Shown: positions 44,511 to 55,300 of the stretch, piece after piece
Layout of the letters: every line of letters starts with the position of its first letter
Position numbering within the stretch: the stretch's first letter is position 1
Assembly: GCA_032209605.1 (NCBI GenBank)
Contig: JASFXZ010000001.1
Span: forward strand, 45,574,619 to 45,638,618
Length of the DNA: 64,000 bases
Source of the DNA: Mactromeris polynyma
Lineage: Eukaryota > Mollusca > Bivalvia > Venerida > Mactridae
Direction: 5' to 3'
Position numbers and translations under genes: made by a program
The notes under the pieces: model-generated
Databases searched by the model: none
What the model saw: the letters and a program-made list of their open reading frames with translations, nothing else
What the model was told of the DNA's origin: nothing

Positions 44511-45055
44511 CCGACACTCTCGACACACATATTATTGTAACCCACACTCTCAACACACATATCATAGTAACCCGCACTCTCAACACATATATTATAGTAA
44601 CCCACACACTCAACACACATATTATAGTAACCCACACTCTCAACACACATATCATAGTAACCCGCACTCTCAACACATATATTATAGTAACCCACACACT
44701 CAACACACATATTATAGTAACCCACATTCTCAACACATATATTATAGTAGCCCACATACTCAACACACATATTATAGTAACCCACACTCTCAATAAATAT
44801 ATTATAGTAACCCGCACTCTCAACACATTGATTATATTAACCCACACTCTCAACACATATATTATATTAACCCATACTCTCAATACATATATTATAGTAA
44901 CCCACCCTCTCAACACATATATTATATAAACCCACACTCTCAATACATATATTATAGTAACCCACCCTCTCAACACATATATTATAGTAACCCACACTCT
45001 CGACACATTGATTATATTAACCCACACTCTTAACACATATATTATAGTAACCCGC
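44511..45055 (+). repeat. 30-bp minisatellite, about 18 copies
   Basis: Unit AACCCACACTCTCAACACAT then ATATTATAGT, exact 30-bp period. It follows the 15-bp array with a gap of about 40 bp. Confidence 0.95.
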
Positions 45056-45060
45056 AAACG

Positions 45061-45374
45061 TGTCTCTGTACTCCGACTTTTACACGCGTCTTCGTGACAG
45101 TTGTACAGCGACAGTATAGAGATGTGACGTCCGTGGCAGGACTACCCACACGTATACTGTTTATGCTAACCCATGCTTCTGATGTGAACTTGTATATACT
45201 CAACTTCGTTAATTTAACTTTACTTAAGGGTCAAGCAAAACAAAAAAGGGTAATACATAATTGTAACTGAAATATTTAATGTACCGGTTGCAAGTGAAAG
45301 AAGTGAGTTATCATTTAATTCATGAAGCTATGAGTAAATTGCATGGTGCGTTGAGCAATGTAGAACAATAGAAA
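45061..45374. other. Unique spacer between arrays; contains 30-bp duplicate of 2234-2263
   Basis: TGTCTCTGTACTCCGACTTT then TACACGCGTC at 45061-45090 is identical to 2234-2263. The remainder is non-repetitive. This is a candidate place for the sulfotransferase 5' exon or promoter, but none can be identified. Confidence 0.5.
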
Positions 45375-48300
45375 CTAGCAATTAAAATGGTCAAGGACCT
45401 TCTTTACATGACGATCGATGAACTAGCAGGCCTGTATTAGGGTACCAAACATTAAAATGGTCAAAAACCTCCTTTACATGACGATCGATACACTAGCAGG
45501 CCTGTATTAGGGTACCAAACAGTAAAATGGTCAAAAACCTCCTTTACATGACGATCGATGAACTAGCAGGCCTGTATTAGGGTAGCAAACATTAAAATGG
45601 TCAAAAACCTCCTTTACATGACGATCGATGAACTAGCAGGCCTGTATTAGGGTACCAAACATTAAAATGGTCAAAAACCTCCTTTACATGACGATCGATG
45701 AACTAGCAGGCCTGTATTAGGGTACCAAACATTAAAATGGTCAAGGACCTCCTTTACATGACGATCGATGAACTAGCAGGTCTGTATTAGGGTAGCAAAC
45801 ATTAAAATGGTCAAGGACCTCCTTTACATGACGATCGATGAACTAGCAGGCCTGTATTAGGGTAGCAAACATTAAAATGGTCAAGGACCTCCTTTACATG
45901 ACGATCGATGAACTAGCAGCCCTGTATTAGGGTACCAAACATTAAAATGGTCAAGGACCTCCTTTACATGATGATCGAGGAACTAGCAGCCCTGTATTAG
46001 GGTACCAAACATTAAAATGGTCAAGGACCTCCTTTACATGACGATCGATGACATAGCAGGCCTGTATTAGGGTAGCAAACATTAAAATGGTCAAGGACCT
46101 CCTTTACATGACGATCGATGCACTAGCAGCCCTGTATGAGGGTAGCAAACATTAAAATGGTCAAGGACCTCCTTTACATGACGATCGTTGAACTAGCAGG
46201 TCTGTATTAGGGTATCAAACATTAAAATGGTCAAGGACCTCCTTTACATGGCGATCGATGCACTAGCAGCCCTGTATTAGGGTAGCAAACATTAAAATGG
46301 TCAAGGACCTCCTTTACATGACGATCGATGCACTAGCAGCCCTGTATTAAGGTAGCAAACATTAAAATGGTCAAGGACCTCCTTTACATGACGATCGATG
46401 AACTAGCAGGTCTGTATTAGGGTATCAAACATTAAAATGGTCAAGGACCACCTTTACATGACGATCGATGAACTAGCAGGTCTATATTAGGGTATCAAAC
46501 ATTAAAATGGTCAAGGACCTCCTTTACATGACGATCGATGAACTAGCAGCCCTGTATTAGGGTAGCAAACATTAAAATGGTCAAAAACCTCCTTTACATG
46601 ACGATCGATGAACTAGCAGCCCTGTATTAGGGTAGCAAACATTAAAATGGTCAAAAACCTCCTTTACATGACGATCGATGAACTAGCAGGTCTGTATTAG
46701 GGTAGCAAACATTAAAATGGTCAAGGACCTCCTTTACATGACGATCGATGAACTAGCAGCCCAGTATTAGGGTAGCAAACATTAAAATGGTCAAAAACCT
46801 CCTTTACATGACGATCGATGAACTAGCAGGCCTGTACTAGGGTAGCAAACATTAAAATGGTCAAGGACCTCCTTTACATGATGATCGATGAACTAGCAGC
46901 CCTGTATTAGGGTATCAAACATTAAAATGGTCAAGGACCTCCTTTACATGACGATCGATGAACTAGCAGCCCTGTATTAGGGTATCAAACATTAAAATGG
47001 TCAAGGACCTCCTTTACATGACGATCGATGAACTAGCAGCCCTGTATTAGGGTATCAAACATTAAAATGGTCAAGGACCTCCTTTACATGACGATCGATG
47101 AACTAGCAGGTCTGTATTAGGGTAGCAAACATTAAAATGGTCAAGGAACTCCTTTACATGACGATCGATGAACTAGCAGGCCTGTATTAGGGTACCAAAC
47201 ATTAAAATGGTCAAAAACCTCCTTTACATGACGATCGATGAACTAGCAGGCCTGTATTAGGGTAGCAAACATTAAAATGGTCAAGGACCTCCTTTACATG
47301 ACGATCGATGAACTAGCAGCCCTGTATTAGGGTAGCAAACATTAAAATGGTCAAGGACCTCCTTTACATGACGATCGATGAACTACGAGGCCTGTATTAG
47401 GGTAGCAAACATTAAAATGGTCAAGGACCTCCTTTACATGATGATCGAGGAACTAGCAGCCCTGTATTAGGGTACCAAACATTAAAATGGTCAAGGACCT
47501 CCTTTACATGACGATCGATGAACTAGCAGGCCTGTATTAGGGTACCAAACATTAAAATGGTCAAGGACCTCCTTTACATGATGATCGAGGAACTAGCAGC
47601 CCTGTATTAGGGTACCAAACATTAAAATGGTCAAGGACCTCCTTTACATGACGATCGATGAACTAGCAGGTCTGTATTAGGGTAGAAACATTAAAATGGT
47701 CAAGGACCTCCTTTACATGACGATCGATGAACTAGCAGGTCTGTATTAGGGTAGCAAACATTAAAATGGTCAAGGACCTCCTTTACATGACGATCGATGA
47801 ACTACGAGGCCTGTATTAGGGTAGCAAACATTAAAATGGTCAAGGACCTCCTTTACATGATGATCGAGGAACTAGCAGCCCTGTATTAGGGTACCAAACA
47901 TAAAAATGGTCAAGGACCTCCTTTACATGACGATCGATGAACTAGCAGGCCTGTATTAGGATACCAAACATTAAAATGGTCAAGGACCTCCTTTACATGA
48001 CGATCGATGAACTAGCAGGTCTGTATTAGTGTAGCAAACATTAAAATGGTCAAGGACCTCCTTTACATGACGATCGATGAACTAGCAGCCCTGTATTAGG
48101 ATAGCAAACATTAAAATGGTCAAGGACCTCCTTTACATGACGATCGATGAACTACGAGGCCTGTATTAGGGTAGCAAACATTAAAATGGTCAAGGACCTC
48201 CTTTACATGATGATCGAGGAACTAGCAGCCCTGTATTAGGGTACCAAACATTAAAATGGTCAAGGACCTCCTTTACATGACGATCGATGAACTAGCAGGC

Positions 48301-49045
48301 CTGTATTAGGGTACCAAACATTAAAATGGTCAAGGACCTCCTTTACATGACGATCGATGAACTAGCAGGTCTGTATTAGGGTAGCAAACATTAAAATGGT
48401 CAAGGACCTCCTTTACATGACGATCGATGAACTAGCAGCCCTGTATTAGGGTACCAAACATTAAAATGGTCAAGGACCTCCTTTACATGACGATCGATGA
48501 ACTAGCAGGTCTGTATTAGGGTAGAAACATTAAAATGGTCAAGGACCTCCTTTACATGACGATCGATGAACTAGCAGCCCTGTATTAGGGTAGCAAACAT
48601 TAAAATGGTCAAGGACCTCCTTTACATGACGATCGATGAACTACGAGGCCTGTATTAGGGTAGCAAACATTAAAATGGTCAAGGACCTCCTTTACATGAT
48701 GATCGAGGAACTAGCAGCCCTGTATTAGGGTACCAAACATTAAAATGGTCAAAAACCTCCTTTACATGACGATCGATGAACTAGCAGCCCTGTATTAGGG
48801 TACCAAACATTAAAATGGTCAAGGACCTCCTTTACATGACGATCGATGAACTAGCAGCCCTGTATTAGGGTAGAAACATTAAAATGGTCAAGGACCTCCT
48901 TTACATGACGATCGATGCACTAGCAGGTCTGTATTAGGGTACCAAACATTAAAATGGTCAAGGACCTCCTTTACATGACGATCGATGAACTAGCAGCCCT
49001 GTATTAGGGTAGCAAACATTAAAATGGTCAAGGACCTCCTTAGGA
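45375..49045 (+). repeat. 70-bp satellite, about 52 copies, 3.7 kb
   Basis: Unit ATTAAAATGGTCAAGGACCT, CCTTTACATGACGATCGATG, AACTAGCAGGCCTGTATTAG then GGTACCAAAC; 70-bp period. Diagnostic variants are AAAAACCT/AAGGACCT, GGTACC/GGTAGC/GGTATC, GCAGGCC/GCAGCCC/GCAGGTC, CTACGAGGCC and TGATGATCGAGG. Some units are 69 bp (GGTAGAAAC, near 47683, 48522 and 48871). In the right half CTACGAGGCC units are always followed by a TGATGATCGAGG unit, so a higher-order pattern exists. Stops in the unit prevent long open frames. Confidence 0.97.
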
Positions 49046-49578
49046 CGTTAAAGATCCTACAGAAACATTGAAATTACGAATTATTGGTCAGAAAATGAAC
49101 ATCACTACTCATCTGTCTGGAACGCTTCCCTCTGTCGAAGTCACATCACTCCGCGGAAGTCACATCGGGTTACACACTGTGATAAAACATGATTGGTTCT
49201 TGTCTTTAACCGCAATAAATCTCATCATGCGTACACTGTATTAAACGGTTGAAAGCTTAGTGAAAGATCTTAAGATATTATAAATAATGCACGATCGATG
49301 ACGTATTTTTCACTTCAATATGTTTCTATTATCAATACGCTGTATACAAGATGATCGCTACAATTCAAACAGACTTTATTTTAACTATACAATCTAAAGA
49401 AATATATCGAATGCAGTTTCTTTTTGTAACAGAGTATAAGGTTATGTCGGTCGCATTTCTTCAGCTGTTTAACATGTAGGCAATAGTTTACGTCTTTAAT
49501 TTAACTCTTTATAATGTTGAATAATTCGTAGATTTCTTTCCCGAACCCCGTAACTCTATTTTTGGTAGTTTTGAGTAT
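49046..49578. other. Non-coding stretch
   Basis: No supportable gene or repeat. Confidence 0.4.
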
Positions 49579-50248
49579 TAGTCCAGTCCCTGAGGACGTC
49601 CCGTGTGCAAAAAAGGTCCACGGATAAGTTTTATATCAATATCAAGCTGTAAGTTTGAAGTTTCAAAAAAAATTGGGTAGACACGTGACATCATGGTACG
49701 TTTTGAGAAATCCAAGATGGCCGCCAAGATGGCCGCCAGATATTTGAAAAAACACCAATTTCTTGAGTTGTGTGTAAAATGAGTATGTAAAAGGATATCT
49801 TTCTTCATAAATCGTAATAAACAATCACTGGGATGTAAGACATTGTAAAAATACGCAAATTGATGAGCATATGTCCTTGTGGACTAACACGTAACAAATG
49901 CGAACGTGCCCGATTGATTGGTTAAATGTATGAACAAACAACAACATTCGAATATCCGGGTCCATTGAGCTTTTTTTATTTTCTAGCGAAAGCGCGAGAC
50001 GTATACTACATTCATATCAAGAAATAACATCGTGACTGCTCAAGTCTGTTATCGTAAATCAGAAAATGGTGTCTACCAAAAGCCATTACTTTTATCAATC
50101 ACGATTCGATTTAAACAGCCTTTATACTATTTTTTTTTCAAAACTCAACCGCATTTTGTCTAGGAAAAAGCGAACAACTGGGAATAGATTATAATTATAC
50201 TTTAAAAACAGAAATAGTTTAGACATGTTATTGACTGTGAAGAGGCAG

Positions 50249-50531
50249 GGTAAACAAGAAATATCTTGAAAAAACAATTTGAAGGTTAAGATTGGTTGTG
50301 CGCTGGTTACTCAAGATCCAAAATGAATTTCGGTGAATTCACTGAAATTCAGTGGATTTCGGTAAGGTAACATACCCCTTATCGAAAGGTTAACCAATCC
50401 GCGTCAGGGTTACACACGTTGTGCGGTTGAAGAAAGATTGCCTTAATGTTAAGGTTAATGTAAGATTGATTGGTTTATACAACACTGATATGCAAATAGC
50501 AAAACCATCTTAGTACGGCTGCGTCAAAAAA
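50249..50531 (+). mobile_element. ~300-bp MITE family, copy f
   Basis: GGTAAACAAGAAATATCTTG to TTAGTACGGCTGCGTC. Includes TCAGTGGATTTCGGTAAGGT and CCAATCCGCGTCAGGG. Near-complete. Confidence 0.85.
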
Positions 50532-50744
50532 GGCAAATGAATGTGTTTAACTGGTCGACATTCGCTACGCACATGTTTCCCTAATAATGCATATTTATGG
50601 TATTTCGGTCGATCTGGTATGGGTATTTCCTCCGAACACCATAAAGGGACTTTTCGAAGTCGAAGTGGGAAACGGTATCAATTTTTATCCGTTTAAATGA
50701 TTATAGAATGCCTCGGACGAAAATGGTGCATAATTCAATATTAT

Positions 50745-50803
50745 GCTGGCTAAACACAGCGGGGTGGCTAATTAAGTCGCGAATGATAATGATCATGAGA
50801 CGT
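50745..50803 (+). repeat. 59-bp segment, inverted copy at 60020-60085
   Basis: ATTATGCTGGCTAAACACAG, CGGGGTGGCTAATTAAGTCG, CGAATGATAATGATCATGA; the reverse complement occurs at about 60020-60085 with very few changes. Confidence 0.8.
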
Positions 50804-51649
50804 TAAAGTGGCGTATATATAATCGGTTATAGCATGTAGCCAATATCGATCAGATCTGGGGAATCTTGCGATGAGCCAGAAAGTTGGACATGGCTCAGAT
50901 GGTAGCGGATCCGTACATTACAATGCAAGAATGTTAGTAAAACAGTACCCTGGTATAAACAACTTTTCTTCCTCCGTTTACTGAAGAGTTACATATAAAA
51001 AGTACTTTATTATTGAACCAGTAATACCCATGCCTATAAAGACGATAATTTTCTTTAGTCATTGTTGCAAAACGATGATTGTCAAACTCATTTATATACT
51101 TAACTTACACATAAAGAATGAAATAAGTACCCATAACTGTGATTGGTATGTATCCGGGTTATTAAGCACCTGTTTATTGATCAATAAATTTAAATGAAAT
51201 ATAGGACACGCTCGTCGTTGATCCGTGACATTGTGATTTATCATGGAATGTCATAAAGCGGCTAATATATTTTATGTAAATAATGTATGCAAGAAGCCTT
51301 TTTGCACATGTAGTAAGGAATGACACTTTTGAAGAAGAATTTGATTTGTCTTTCATATAACAATTTATTCGTTTTGTTAGTTTGTTTTATTAGTTTGTTT
51401 ACTTATTCTACAGAACTGATGTAAATTCCTCTTCCGTTAGTTGTTTCCCCCATTTTTTATCGATTGCTTTAATTAATGATAAATATTTAAGAAAGTCACC
51501 ATTTTAAATGGCATATACGTTCTGCATTTGTTCAAAGGTTAAGAAATATTAAGTTAATAAGTAAAAATTGTTTATGTAGAAACAAATATCCATTTGTCTG
51601 TTTTATGTTTTAATGCATACACACACTCACACTTAGATGTATTATATAC

Positions 51650-52390
51650 ATATGCAACAACTATACACCAAGTTGATGTCAATACACCCACGCATAGCGA
51701 AGATAGTAAGAATAAACTGATTTTTAAATTTTAAGTGCCTTTGACCTTAAACGTAACGAACCCAAAAGCAATACCAAGCAAGCTCTCCACATGTTCTTAC
51801 TATACACAAAGCTTGATGTCAATATGATCAACGAAACTAAAGTTATTCCCAAGAAACCAAATTGCTAATTGTAGTAACGGTGACCCTGACCTTTGACGGA
51901 ACAAGTCCAAAAGCGAGCTCTGCACATGTTCTTACTATATACCAAGTTTGATGTCAATGTGATTACTGAAACTAAAGTTATTTGCCGGAAACCAAATTTC
52001 TATTTTTAATAATGGTGACCTTGACCTTTGACGGAACAAACTTAAAAACAATTCCAAGTGAGCTCTCAAAATGTTCTTATTATACACCATGTTAAGTTAC
52101 AATATGATCAACGGAACTCAAGTTATTCGCCAGTTTGACGCCAAAAGTTATTTGCACGAAAACCAAATTGCTTTTTTAGTAACGGTGACACATGTTCTTA
52201 CTATACACCAAGTTTGAAGTCAATATAATTATTGAAACTGAAGTTATTTGCCAGAAACCAAATTTCTATTTTCAGTAACGGGAACCTTGAACGTTGGTGT
52301 AACGAACCCAAAAGCAATCCCAAGCGAGCTCTCCACATGTTCTTACTATACACCAAGTTTGGTTACAATATGATCAACAGTTTGACATCC
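51650..52390 (+). repeat. Degenerate ~135-bp repeat, 5-6 copies
   Basis: Units around 51660, 51795, 51928, 52070, 52193 and 52338 share CATGTTCTTACTATACACCA, AGTTTGATGTCAATATGATC, AACTAAAGTTATTCGCC and GGTGACCTTGACCTTTGAC. Spacing is irregular and divergence high, so this is an old array. No coding. Confidence 0.75.
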
Positions 52391-53207
52391 GCTTGCCCGC
52401 CCAACGACACACACTATTCTAATAACCTGGTTTTCTTAGAAATTATAAGATTTCCGGCCAAATGAAAAAATGAATACATTTATCGAGTATCTCGAGTTTT
52501 GGTCGTTAATTAAAAGTAATATTACATAGATGCGTTAGTTGGAAGTATTATGCCAATACACATGTGTGGATAGCTTTTTAGAGAAGAAGAAAAAATGAAA
52601 TGGTTGCTGACACAACATGACTTGTTTTCTTTCTGTAATATTGTAGACACAAACGACATTGATTATTTTGATGAGATAATATTAATAAATAAGGAAAATC
52701 TAAAACATAAGTTCAAATGCAAATAAATTGGGTTACATTATACGATACAATTGTAATAACATCAAGTTCCGTAATATTTTTGTGCATGTAAGGATGATGT
52801 GGTGTTAGAAATGTTACATCATGGATTGTTCAACACCCTTTTACATTTACCCAAGGTCACACATTTTTCCTACACACATTTCATTTACATGTATATTATT
52901 TACAAATTTAAACATTCCTTGTATGCCTACTTTTGTAATCAAAGGGGTCTACAATGTAAACATTGGTCAACATATTGCTGGCGATAGAGGCTATGCCTAC
53001 ACGATATTGGATGTATAGTTATATACAATAAAGTTGTAAAATTTCTCTGTATAATTTAGCTTGTTACACGCAATATGGTGTTTCCATAACATTCACGTAC
53101 CGCATGCTTGAAAAAGAAAACATATATTTGTAGAAGTTTTGAAAGTAAAACATGACAGGCCTATACAAATTGTCATTAGAGAATAAGAAATTATTATTTT
53201 CAATAAA

Positions 53208-53590
53208 TTGTCATCGGGTAGTTTTTCACCCTTCATGGGAATGTTACTGGTTGCAAACCTTGTTCGTGACAATCTCCAACTTAATTCGTTTGTATATATT
53301 AGTTCGAACAAGCTTGTGATAATTTCATCAGCTTTTACCAAGGTATCAGGTTCATTATTGGTAAGTTTATACCCTGTCTCTATAACTTCAGGGCAAGGCA
53401 AAACTTTGACAGTCAAACTTTCATGGCAACAAATTCAATACCGAAAGAATGATACAATACAAAAAATGTGTACACACATATACCTTCAAAGTCTGATATC
53501 CTAAAAATATCTAAAGAAATAACTATCTTTGGGTAATAATATCTCCTTGATGTGACAAAATCACCCTTCAATAGAAACATTGATATTCTG
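53208..53590 (-). pseudogene. Possible decayed or spliced coding patch, function unknown
   Basis: Two adjacent minus-strand segments look more protein-like than their surroundings. 53590-53505 encodes LKGDFVTSRRYYYPKIVISL followed by DIFRISDFEG and a GTATAT donor-like site. 53420-53208 encodes PCPEVIETGYKLTNNEPDTL, VKADEIITSLFELIY and PMKGEKLPDDNL. They could join across a small intron of about 80 bp. I do not recognise the family. It could be a transposon remnant belonging to the 49.6-54.1 kb segment, or chance. Confidence 0.25.
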
Positions 53591-54116
53591 TGCAATTACC
53601 CCACCCACTTTGAACATACGTGAATTCATTGTTTACGCAATAAAGCCAGTAAACATCGTAATTTTTTTTAGGAAATTGATTACACTTACACCTCAAGTTA
53701 TAAAAATACCAATTGATTCACTGTACACGTGGTGACAGGTAAAGATTGTAAGTATATGCTATAATTTTGCTATAATTTCATGGAATTTTTAATGCTTTTT
53801 TTTAAAAAACGCAGAAAACATGAAGAATTTTGATAAATTTGCATATTTTAAGATTTTTTAGTCCCCTTTGATATTCGATCAGCATTAATGAAGAAAAAAT
53901 CCCATAAACCTACTATTTTTAACAATAACACAGAAAATTGGTGTTTTTTCAAATATTTGGCGGCCATCTGGCGGCCATCTTGGATTTCTCAAAACGTACC
54001 ATGATGTCACGTGTCTACCCAAATTTTTTTGAAACTTCAAACATTCAGCTTTACATTGATATAAAACTTATTCGTGGACCTTTTTTGCACACGGGACGTC
54101 CTCAGGGACTGGACTA

Positions 54117-55300
54117 TATTTGGTATCGTTGAAACCGTCTTTCCAAGCACTTTCTATCTGTACTACCTATATTGTTCTGGAATGCACGTAACTTAAATAA
54201 AACGCAATTCCATTACCCCGTATGTAACAATAATCTCTAGAGGGTAAAATTTTAAAGTTGTTTTTCTCTATAAAAAAACAAGTTATATGGTTCAGGAAAT
54301 AATGCGACGAATTGTTTAAGGGAATTTAGATTTGTTTATCATTATAAATGAATAGCGGAAGATAATATCTGCAAAAGCGGAGCGTGTTGATATTAAAGTT
54401 TCCAAAATGTATTATAGAATGTTATTGAAGGTTTCATTTATAATTTATCAAACTCAACATCGTAAGAATGTGTTATATGTGGCAGACTCTGAGATTAATG
54501 GTAAATGTTCCTGAGACTGACAATATTACTGGAGAAAGTTTATGTACGCCCTACCTTAAAAACTCCATGTTACATTCCAGAACAAAAGTATAATTGTTCG
54601 TTATTCTGTCATTTAACTAAAGCTACTTATTCATTCACGTACTCCTTTAAACTATAATGCTATGTACCGGTAATATGGTGAGCAAATATTTGTACAACCG
54701 TAATAATAAGTTAGTCGATAAGTATTGAGTACAAATGCGTCCATTTTCAATGTTAGTTATCTGCGGGGTATATATAATCAGTATGTTTGATTGCACATTG
54801 TCACAGCTTGTGTTGGATTTCTGCAAAAATCACTAATTAACAAAGACTATGTTTAGTAGTATGGATGCGCCACTTATTACAATATCAATATGTACAGCCG
54901 ACATGCCCATATTCCGGGATGAATATTGCCACTTCATATAGGACTAATAAGAGACAATCGCAGCTAAATACTACAATTTGTTTCACACTGTTGCCACATG
55001 TGCCGAGATGACAGATAAAACTCCAATTCGTTAAATTCCCTCCCAGCGGCATTCAAAACTAGGTACCGACACTGAACATTATCTCCCTTGACCGGTATTG
55101 GCCGAAGTTATTGACTGATTTCATGAATTTTGCAATGAAGTTTTGTAGTTCCTTAGTTTCTCATTCATTTTCTAGTTTATTGGGTTAATATATAAGTAGT
55201 TGCTCTTTATCTATGTACTTGTTTGTACACCAGTCACCACTGTATCTGTCCATATCTGAGAACTAAAACATACATAGTATGCAACGGTCAGTTAGAGATT
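54117..55300. other. Non-coding stretch
   Basis: AT-rich; nothing supportable before the 17-bp array. Confidence 0.4.

Larger units (their letters stand above)
49579..54116. mobile_element. Possible 4.5-kb element with ~185-bp terminal inverted repeats
   Basis: 49579-49763 and 53934-54116 are inverted copies of about 185 bp: TAGTCCAGTCCCTGAGGACG, TGCAAAAAAGGTCCACG, GACACGTGACATCATGGTAC, then two close AAGATGGCCGCC-type blocks and GAAAAAACACCAATTT. Both outer ends stop at TAGTCC, and TAT borders each (49576-49578; 54117-54119). This fits one long-TIR transposon, although two opposed solo copies cannot be excluded. The interior has a MITE (50249-50531), a degenerate ~135-bp repeat (51650-52390) and a possible decayed coding patch (53208-53590). 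The short open frames within the arms are incidental. Confidence 0.65.

Noticed and set aside
42697..45057. 786-, 580- and 475-codon minus-strand frames (LLPSTLLPST, FHLLSFHLHS, IYSPSIYSPS)
   Set aside because: Three overlapping frames of the same 15/30-bp arrays. Only the last few dozen codons at 42388-42734 belong to a real gene, and in a different context.
45375..49045. CRISPR-like array
   Set aside because: Units abut with no unique spacers, and the surrounding genes are spliced eukaryotic genes; it is satellite DNA.
49578..49808. 76-codon minus frame and its twin at 53938-54132 as a small gene family
   Set aside because: Both lie within the inverted arms of one repeat; the similarity is that of a non-coding repeat including start and stop differences.
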